A DNA stretch of 64,000 bases, taken from an uncultured Phocaeicola sp. Its GTDB lineage: Bacteria; Bacteroidota; Bacteroidia; Bacteroidales; Bacteroidaceae. Position 1 is the stretch's first letter. Each line of letters starts with the position of its first letter. The notes under the pieces are model-generated. The model was not told where the DNA came from. It was given only the letters and a program-made list of their open reading frames with translations, and did not search any database. Positions 58,644-64,000 of the stretch are shown here, piece by piece. The stretch lies in assembly GCA_947581855.1 (NCBI GenBank), contig CANPVZ010000015.1, forward strand, positions 1 to 64,000, given 5' to 3'. The position numbers were made by a program, and so were the translations under genes.

Positions 58644-59408
58644 TCACTCCTTATCTTTTAAGTCTCCCAATGGATAATAGGGGAACATGTTCTCTTCCAT
58701 CCATTTATTTGCAGCTGACGGTGACATTTTCCAGCCTGAGTTGCAGGTAGAAACAATCTCTACGAGACTGGCACCTTTGCCGTTCATCGAATTTTCAAAA
58801 GCTTTACGTATAGCTTTCTTTGCTTTACGTATGGCCGCTACGGTGTGAACCGTCTGTCGGGTTACGTACGCAGTTCCTTCAAGAGTTGCAGCAATTTCAG
58901 TCATTTTCAGAGGGTAACCGTGTAATTGTACGTCGCGTCCATAAGGGCAGGTAGCAGTCTTCATACCGACTAATGTAGTTGGAGCCATTTGTCCTCCGGT
59001 CATACCATATATAGCGTTGTTTATGAAAATGATAGCAATGTTTTCTCCACGATTTAAGGCATGGATGGTTTCCGCAGTACCGATACACGCCAAATCGCCA
59101 TCTCCTTGATAAGTAAATACCAAGCGGTCTGGCCATAAACGTTTGATGGCGGAGGCTACAGCCGGAGCGCGTCCGTGTGCTGCTTCTTCCCAATCAATAT
59201 CCAAATAGTTATACATAAAAACAGCGCATCCTACGGGAGAGATACCGATTGTTTTTTCTTCCATTCCCATTTCTTCGATAACTTCTGCTATCAGTTTGTG
59301 TACTACTCCGTGGCTGCATCCCGGACAATAATGCATCGGGTTGTCATTCAATAGTGTGGGCTTTTTATAAACCAGATTCTCAGGTTTTATAATATCTTCT
59401 TTAGTCAT
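58644..59408 (-). CDS. 2-oxoacid:ferredoxin oxidoreductase, beta (TPP) subunit
   Basis: A 254-residue thiamine-pyrophosphate-binding subunit: HYCPGCSHGVVHKLIAEV (about 27-44), YQGDGDLACIGTAETIHALN (GDGD metal/TPP motif, about 101-120) and INNAIYGMTGGQ (about 130). It carries the catalytic cofactor. I chose the ATG at 59408 over a TTG at 59414. It is separated from the alpha gene by a 55-aa membrane-protein gene. Confidence 0.93.
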   Translation of the reverse strand: MTKEDIIKPENLVYKKPTLLNDNPMHYCPGCSHGVVHKLIAEVIEEMGMEEKTIGISPVGCAVFMYNYLDIDWEEAAHGRAPAVASAIKRLWPDRLVFTYQGDGDLACIGTAETIHALNRGENIAIIFINNAIYGMTGGQMAPTTLVGMKTATCPYGRDVQLHGYPLKMTEIAATLEGTAYVTRQTVHTVAAIRKAKKAIRKAFENSMNGKGASLVEIVSTCNSGWKMSPSAANKWMEENMFPYYPLGDLKDKE

Positions 59409-59429
59409 AATCAAATGTTCTAGGTAGTA

Positions 59430-59597
59430 TTAACGCATAATTCGCAAAATAATTTCCATTATTTTCAAAAAGAGAGACACTGCACATACGTAAAAGAAAG
59501 GATGTTTGTCGTCCATTGTAAAATAAAGGATAACAGAAATCAGCGCTCCAATCATAAATAGCGTATTCAGTACGGTTCTTATTTTATCTCTGTCCAT
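59430..59597 (-). CDS. Small membrane protein inside the kor operon
   Basis: A 55-residue protein (MDRDKIRTVLNTLFMIGALI start, ending EIILRIMR) with two hydrophobic segments at about residues 10-25 and 32-50 joined by a short charged loop (TMDDKHPF). It begins 3 bases after the alpha-subunit stop and ends 21 bases before the beta start, all on the minus strand, so it is part of the operon. Its function is unknown; it could tether the oxidoreductase to the membrane. Confidence 0.75.
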   Translation of the reverse strand: MDRDKIRTVLNTLFMIGALISVILYFTMDDKHPFFYVCAVSLFLKIMEIILRIMR

Positions 59598-59600
59598 AAC

Positions 59601-60683
59601 TTATTTCATTAATTTTTCTTTCAGGTCATCCACCACTTCGTCCGGATCAGGGACAATGCCTCCCATGCGTCCGGAGTGAACTATTTTTATATTATTCTGT
59701 ACGGCTAGACGAACATCTTCAATCATTTGTCCAGCGTTTAGTTCCAATACCAGAATACCTTTTATATGATGTGATAAAAGTTCTATTTCATCATATGGGA
59801 ACGGCCAAAGTGTGATAGGACGCAACAGACCAACCTTAATACCTTGTTCACGGGCTATTTCAATTGCTTTCATAGCGATACGGGCACAAGAACCGAATGC
59901 TACGATCAAATATTCGGCATCCTCACATTGTATTTCTTCGCAACGCACTTCGTTTTTTTCTATTTCTTTGTATTTGGCTTGCAGATGGATGTTACGTTGC
60001 TCCATGATAACCGGGTCGAGTTCCAGAGAAGTGATAATGTTCGGTTTACGTCCTTTTTTTCTGCCATTAGCAGCCCACGGACATTGGGCTATAATTTCTT
60101 CTTCCGTGCGTCGGGGGCGGAATGGAGGGAGCACTACTTTCTCCATCATCTGACCGATTACTCCGTCGGCCAGTATCATAGCTGGGTTTCTGTACTTAAA
60201 AGCCAGATTGAAAGCCAGACCTACAAAATCTGCCATTTCCTGTACAGACGATGGAGCCAGAACTATTAAGCGATAGTCGCCATGACCTCCCCCTTTTGTA
60301 CTTTGGAAATAATCTGCCTGACTCGGTTGGATGGTTCCTAATCCGGGACCTCCTCGCATGACATTAACTATTAAACATGGAAGTTCTGCACCAGCGATAT
60401 ACGAGATTCCCTCTTGTTTTAAACTCACACCTGGGCTGGAGGAGGAGGTAAGTACCATTTTTCCTGTAGCTGCCGCACCATATACCATATTAATAGCGGC
60501 TACTTCACTTTCAGCCTGTAGTACCACCATACCCGTAGTCTCCCACGGCTTTTCTTCGGCAAGAGTTTCCAACACTTCCGATTGCGGAGTAATAGGGTAA
60601 CCGAAATAGCCATCAGCGCCGCAACGGATGGCTGCATGGGCTATAGCTTCGTTTCCCTTCATTAATACAACTTCTTCTGCCAT
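59601..60683 (-). CDS. 2-oxoacid:ferredoxin oxidoreductase, alpha subunit
   Basis: A 360-residue alpha subunit with the pyrimidine-binding and transketolase-C-like domains: AAIRCGADGYFGYPITPQSE (about 17-36), LQAESEVAAINMVYGAAATGK (about 55-75) and SSSPGVSLKQEG (about 80-91). Late LRPITLWPFPYDE and VLELNAGQMIEDVR are also typical. It resembles VorB/KorA. It follows the ferredoxin gene by 11 bases. Confidence 0.93.
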   Translation of the reverse strand: MAEEVVLMKGNEAIAHAAIRCGADGYFGYPITPQSEVLETLAEEKPWETTGMVVLQAESEVAAINMVYGAAATGKMVLTSSSSPGVSLKQEGISYIAGAELPCLIVNVMRGGPGLGTIQPSQADYFQSTKGGGHGDYRLIVLAPSSVQEMADFVGLAFNLAFKYRNPAMILADGVIGQMMEKVVLPPFRPRRTEEEIIAQCPWAANGRKKGRKPNIITSLELDPVIMEQRNIHLQAKYKEIEKNEVRCEEIQCEDAEYLIVAFGSCARIAMKAIEIAREQGIKVGLLRPITLWPFPYDEIELLSHHIKGILVLELNAGQMIEDVRLAVQNNIKIVHSGRMGGIVPDPDEVVDDLKEKLMK

Positions 60684-60694
60684 ATAATTAATAG

Positions 60695-60922
60695 TTAAAG
60701 TTTGGTTTTATAAACTGTGATGCATCCGTCTGGACATACAATTGCGCAGGAAGAACATCCATTACATTTGTCCTCTTCTATTTGCGAGGCATACGGATAC
60801 CCTTTTTTATTCACTTCTTTTTGGGTTAAAGCCAAAATATCAAGTGGGCATGCCACGACACAAAGGCTACAGCCTTTACATCGTTCCGTATCCACTACGA
60901 TTGCACCTTTAATTGTTGCCAT
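60695..60922 (-). CDS. 4Fe-4S ferredoxin subunit of the 2-oxoacid oxidoreductase
   Basis: A 75-residue 2x[4Fe-4S] protein with two complete clusters of cysteines: CKGCSLCVVACP (about 15-26) and CNGCSSCAIVCP (about 54-65). It is the delta subunit that relays electrons from the TPP site to ferredoxin. It is followed by the alpha gene after 11 bases and preceded by a small TPR gene 10 bases upstream. Confidence 0.93.
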   Translation of the reverse strand: MATIKGAIVVDTERCKGCSLCVVACPLDILALTQKEVNKKGYPYASQIEEDKCNGCSSCAIVCPDGCITVYKTKL

Positions 60923-60932
60923 AAATAATTCG

Positions 60933-61208
60933 TTATTGGTTGAACATGTCTTTATTATAGAAATTTAAAATATCCATTACCATTTCTTTCGCTTGCAGCG
61001 CCGGGCTATTTGGATTACGTTCTATGGCCTCGAGATAATTATTAAGAGCCATTTGCCAGTTTCCTAATTTGCGGTAGGCGTTGCCGCGGAGATAATATAA
61101 TTCGTCGGAGGAAGAGGGAGAGTTTTTTATGAGGATATCCAGTTTGCGAATAACAGCATTCACATTGCCCTCATTCAGTTCTTTTTTAATAGCTTCCAGA
61201 TTCTCCAT
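60933..61208 (-). CDS. Small TPR-repeat protein at the head of the kor operon
   Basis: A 91-residue all-helical protein with two to three TPR-like units (ELYYLRGNAYRKLGNWQMALNNYLEAIERNP at about 36-66, preceded by NAVIRKLDILIKNSPSS). It lies 10 bases before the ferredoxin gene, so it is probably the first gene of the operon and might aid assembly. No enzymatic motif. Confidence 0.82.
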   Translation of the reverse strand: MENLEAIKKELNEGNVNAVIRKLDILIKNSPSSSDELYYLRGNAYRKLGNWQMALNNYLEAIERNPNSPALQAKEMVMDILNFYNKDMFNQ

Positions 61209-61311
61209 GAGTCTACTTTAAGATAAATTCTGATACGAAGATAGTTTTAAATTCATAATTCATGCTTTTCTAGGCCAATAATAAAGGTTTTTTATACTAA
61301 TTTAGAATAAA

Positions 61312-61359
61312 ATTAAGGCTCTAAAATCATCATATCTAGTTGATGCTTAGAGCCTTAAT
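61312..61359. terminator. Perfect 13-bp hairpin terminator
   Basis: ATTAAGGCTCTAA (61312-61324) pairs with TTAGAGCCTTAAT (61347-61359) around a 22-base loop. It follows the DUF4468 gene on the minus strand and precedes the kor operon. Confidence 0.75.
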
Positions 61360-61411
61360 ATTAAAATCTTCAATAGTTTCATTTAAAACTATTTTCTGTC
61401 TTTTTGCCACT

Positions 61412-62743
61412 TTATTTCATCCATATATTGATGATTTCGCCAATATACATTTTATGCATAGCTTTTCCTTCCCATTCCTGTTTTAATGACTCATTTTTCA
61501 GGGCTTCCGGATTGAGCGATTGTGCTACCATCTTTTTACATTCAATAATTAGCCATGCTTCTTTAAAAGCTTTACTGCCTGAGGGGGTGGTAAGGGGGGT
61601 TAAACCGCTTGCTTTAACTTTATCTGTATTTCTGCCGGATTGGCTTCCGCACAGTTTTAAAGCTTCCCGATTACTTTCGTTATAGAAAGTGAGAGTATAA
61701 GTATCATTTTTCTCCATAAGCTGATAAGTATATCTGCTTGGATTGATGAAGCAAAAAGCGACGGGCTTCTGATATAGGTTACCAAGTCCTCCCCAGCTTG
61801 CAGTCATCATATTGAATTTTTCATCATTGCCGGCAGTGATAAGCATCCAGTCTTGTGAAAGCATTCTGTATATATTGCCGGGAATGTTTTCAGGAGAAAT
61901 CTTTTTGAATCCTTCCAACGAAGAGGTAGCAATTGTTATTGCTCTATTTGTTGTGGCTGCTACTTGGTTGCTGCCGGAGATTGCTGCTTCTGTCGTCGAG
62001 GTGGCCATAACGTTTGTTGCAACAGGGGCTGCAACGGCAACACTTTTTACTGATGCTGGAGCTGATTGAGAGGTAGCAATACCTTTCGATGTATCGATAG
62101 TAATAACTGAAGGACTTGTTTGCTCTTCTGCTTTCTGAGGTTCTTCTTTAGGAACTGCATTAGCTACCGGTTTCTGTAATTGTTCGGTAATAGAGTTAGC
62201 TACGCTTTTGAATAGTTCATCTTTATAATCGATGGTCTTAGAGCGGAATTTTCCGATAACGCGGGCCAGTTTGTTCTTTTTCTTATTCAATCCGTTTTCG
62301 TCGGTAATGATCTCTTCGGCATTGTATCTTTCGCCACCGTCCCGTGCTTCATTATACCAGTATCGGATACGTGTCATAGTTAAATCGCATTTGCCGGGTG
62401 CACATTGAATCATAAATTGATAATAGATTCGGGTGCGGTCTAATGACAGGGCACTAGATGAGAATACAAGGTATTCTTCGCCTATTGCGCCAATCTCGCC
62501 TTCTTGCGTATTTTCTGTAATGAGTTTGTTGTTGGGAAATTGTTCATTTGTTTTAAATTGATCCTTAGCCCACTTGTTTACCATATTATAGATGGCTTCT
62601 TTGGATGTACCCGGAACATTTATGGTTTGAGTAAAAGTTACTTTTCCGTCTACCACAGGTACGGCTCCTGCTAAATATTTAGAGGGAGTTTGTGCAAATC
62701 CCCATACAGGAATCATTAATAGGAGTAAGAGTATTTTCTTCAT
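61412..62743 (-). CDS. DUF4468 domain fused to flavin-reductase-like domain, secreted
   Basis: A 443-residue exported protein. The signal peptide is MKKILLLLLMIPVWGFAQ. Residues about 25-185 form a DUF4468 domain (FTQTINVPGTSKEAIYNMVNKW, YYQFMIQCAPGKCDLTMTRIRY). A linker rich in Ala, Thr and Ser (about 195-275) leads to a flavin-reductase-like split-barrel domain (about 300-443: NMMTASWGGLGNLYQKPVAFC, INPSRYTYQLMEKNDTYTL, GLTPL). The barrel normally binds FMN in the cytoplasm, so an exported one is unusual. A periplasmic FMN-binding or lipid-interacting role is possible. A -7 box lies 29 bases before the start. Confidence 0.87.
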   Translation of the reverse strand: MKKILLLLLMIPVWGFAQTPSKYLAGAVPVVDGKVTFTQTINVPGTSKEAIYNMVNKWAKDQFKTNEQFPNNKLITENTQEGEIGAIGEEYLVFSSSALSLDRTRIYYQFMIQCAPGKCDLTMTRIRYWYNEARDGGERYNAEEIITDENGLNKKKNKLARVIGKFRSKTIDYKDELFKSVANSITEQLQKPVANAVPKEEPQKAEEQTSPSVITIDTSKGIATSQSAPASVKSVAVAAPVATNVMATSTTEAAISGSNQVAATTNRAITIATSSLEGFKKISPENIPGNIYRMLSQDWMLITAGNDEKFNMMTASWGGLGNLYQKPVAFCFINPSRYTYQLMEKNDTYTLTFYNESNREALKLCGSQSGRNTDKVKASGLTPLTTPSGSKAFKEAWLIIECKKMVAQSLNPEALKNESLKQEWEGKAMHKMYIGEIINIWMK

Positions 62744-62771
62744 AGCAATAATAATTTGTGAATAATTGCCA

Positions 62772-62779
62772 CAAACTTA
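62772..62779 (-). promoter_or_regulatory. -7 promoter box of the DUF4468 gene
   Basis: TAAGTTTG followed by T on the minus strand, 29 bases before the ATG at 62743. Confidence 0.55.
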
Positions 62780-62875
62780 GTGAAAAAACAGTTATCCCGG
62801 TTGTATGTGATAGAAAAATTAAGAATTAAATGTGCAAAATACATCAATGGCTACTGGATTGGTTGAGATAAATTC

Positions 62876-63487
62876 TCATTCTTGGAGCCAGCCTTTGCCT
62901 TGTCTCACTATTTCATATTTTCCATCGGTACAGTTAACAATGGTGCTGGATTCTATCCCTCCGATGCCTCCGTCAATAATTAAATCCACTGCATTGCCGA
63001 ATTTTTCTTCTATTAGCTCGGGAGTAGTGACGTATTCAATATCGTCCGCATCATTGTGAGGCAGGGTAGTGGTTAGAATGGGTGCCTCCAATAATCGGCA
63101 TATTTCGCGGATGATGGGATTATCGGGTATACGGATTCCTACTTCTTTTCGATTCTTGAAAATTTTAGGCAATCGGCTTCCTGTGGGAACGATGAAAGTG
63201 AAAGCTCCCGGCAAGTTGCGTTTCATTAGTTTAAAGGTAGGATTATCTATTTTGGTGTATTCGCTTATGTTACTTAAATCGTAGCAGATAATAGCTAAGT
63301 TATTTTTACGCGGATCGATATTCTTTATTTTACAGATGCGTTCGATAGCCCTTTCTTTTAAAGCGTGGCAACCGATTGCATACATAGTATCCGTTGGATA
63401 GATAATTAATCCGCCTTCGTTGAGAATCCGAAGAACCTCAGTAAGGTTCTTCGGATTATTATCTTTTGAATAAAGTTTCAGTATCAT
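62876..63487 (-). CDS. YrdC/Sua5-type threonylcarbamoyl-AMP synthase
   Basis: A 203-residue protein of the TsaC/YrdC/YciO fold, which makes threonylcarbamoyl-AMP for the t6A37 modification of ANN-decoding tRNAs. Motifs: LNEGGLIIYPTDTMYAIGCHA (about 23-43, the YPTDTxY signature), KKNIDPRKN-like KNIDPRKNNLAI, LPGAFTFIVP (about 92-101) and GIRIPDNPI (about 118). The YciO branch is an alternative. Its start overlaps the AsmA stop by 4 bases, so the two are translationally coupled. Confidence 0.92.
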   Translation of the reverse strand: MILKLYSKDNNPKNLTEVLRILNEGGLIIYPTDTMYAIGCHALKERAIERICKIKNIDPRKNNLAIICYDLSNISEYTKIDNPTFKLMKRNLPGAFTFIVPTGSRLPKIFKNRKEVGIRIPDNPIIREICRLLEAPILTTTLPHNDADDIEYVTTPELIEEKFGNAVDLIIDGGIGGIESSTIVNCTDGKYEIVRQGKGWLQE

Positions 63488-64000
63488 TTTAATTTTTTCT
63501 TTAAGAAATCCAATGCTTTTTCTGCCGCTTTCTCTTTAACCTTTTGTTTCAGAGAATCCTTGTTTGCTGTTGTAGCAGAGTCGAGACCTAATTTCTCACC
63601 CACTTTATTCAGTGCTTTATCGGCTACAGATTGTACGGCTTGGTTTACCATACTTTTTGTATCAACCGATATATTGGGAGAGGAGAAGGTTCCGTCAATC
63701 TTCAGATCAAGTGTAGTGAGTTGCGAAATAGAGCCGGAAGATGCGGGCAGTTTAATTTTTCCGGTATAGTCGATTGTCTGATCCAATCCTGTGCTTCCGG
63801 AAAGATTCAGAGTTGTTGATCCCAACTTGATATCAAACGGAGCAGTGCTGAGACGGCCGTCTTTAATCTGAAAATCAATATCGATATCTTTTACAGTGAT
63901 GTTTTTTAAATCCGGATTGTTTATTGCGTCGGCAATCTTGTCGATGGCATTTACACCGCTTAGGCTTAAATCTTTAGTTTGAAGGGTTCCGTTTCCTTGA
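63484..64000 (-). CDS. AsmA-family protein, C-terminal part (runs off the window)
   Basis: An open frame continues past 64000. The visible 172 residues read as the C-terminal AsmA-like beta domain (LQTKDLSLSGVNAIDKIADA, LNLSGSTGLDQTIDYTGKI) and end in a Lys-rich helix (VKEKAAEKALDFLKKKLK). AsmA proteins are large inner-membrane or periplasmic bridge-like proteins that influence outer-membrane lipid traffic. The end of the gene overlaps the start of the YrdC-type gene (ATGA). Confidence 0.85.
   Translation of the reverse strand, partial: QGNGTLQTKDLSLSGVNAIDKIADAINNPDLKNITVKDIDIDFQIKDGRLSTAPFDIKLGSTTLNLSGSTGLDQTIDYTGKIKLPASSGSISQLTTLDLKIDGTFSSPNISVDTKSMVNQAVQSVADKALNKVGEKLGLDSATTANKDSLKQKVKEKAAEKALDFLKKKLK

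Noticed and set aside
59844-60269. Plus-strand frames opposite the alpha subunit gene
   Set aside because: They are antisense shadows; the minus-strand motifs define the real gene.
1-64000. CRISPR arrays, rRNA and tRNA genes
   Set aside because: No regularly spaced repeats and no tRNA cloverleaf or rRNA sequence were seen on reading both strands.

Overview
The window looks like a chromosomal segment from a Bacteroidales bacterium (Bacteroides, Phocaeicola or Parabacteroides type). The evidence is an AT-rich base composition, start sites preceded by the Bacteroidetes -7 box TAnnTTTG rather than by strong Shine-Dalgarno sites, and characteristic families: fimbrillin-like lipoprotein, DUF4421, DUF4468, Porin_10, long PPi-dependent phosphofructokinase and a four-subunit 2-oxoacid:ferredoxin oxidoreductase. 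Species cannot be fixed from the sequence alone.

Region 1 (1-5160): a 4,327-bp IS1595-family element (644-4970) with 66-bp inverted repeats and a perfect 8-bp target duplication sits inside a DUF6680-like gene. Removing it restores one open frame of 181 codons. Besides the transposase it carries about six unrelated passenger genes, two terminators and a promoter followed by a highly structured leader.

Region 2 (5161-23700): a defence island, almost entirely on the minus strand. It begins with a type I restriction-modification operon (xre, hsdR, a T5orf172/GIY-YIG gene, hsdM, rhuM-like, hsdS). The hsdS gene faces a silent second-half cassette across an 18-bp inverted repeat, so its second target-recognition domain can be switched by inversion. 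Next come a DUF2971 gene and an ATPase_2/DUF234 gene under a palindromic operator, and a frameshifted HipB-like regulator. These are followed by a two-gene AVAST type 1-like system (metallo-beta-lactamase protein plus a 1,425-aa fusion of trypsin-like protease and STAND NTPase), and a hipBA locus whose toxin is frameshifted.

Region 3 (23700-33850): an accessory zone with a fimbrillin/GLUG surface lipoprotein containing a G9 tract, a decayed IS3-family element, two copies of a small TIR-bounded repeat, two SDR oxidoreductases (one with a signal peptide) and an unassigned membrane-protein/TPR gene pair.

Region 4 (34000-64000): mostly ordinary core genome with some unusual fusions. It includes an Fe/Mn superoxide dismutase fused to rubredoxin, a GNAT fused to an alkyltransferase-like domain lacking the acceptor cysteine, more GNATs, a MATE pump, an exported nitrilase-like protein, a golvesin/amidase/Fn3 protein, PlsC-like acyltransferase, PPi-PFK, GH25 lysozyme, PrmA, an OmpP1/FadL-like porin, DUF4421, a Gfo/Idh/MocA oxidoreductase, a solute-binding protein, a putative porin, the kor/vor operon with an extra 55-aa membrane protein, a DUF4468-flavin-reductase fusion, a YrdC/Sua5 protein and the 3' end of an AsmA-family gene.
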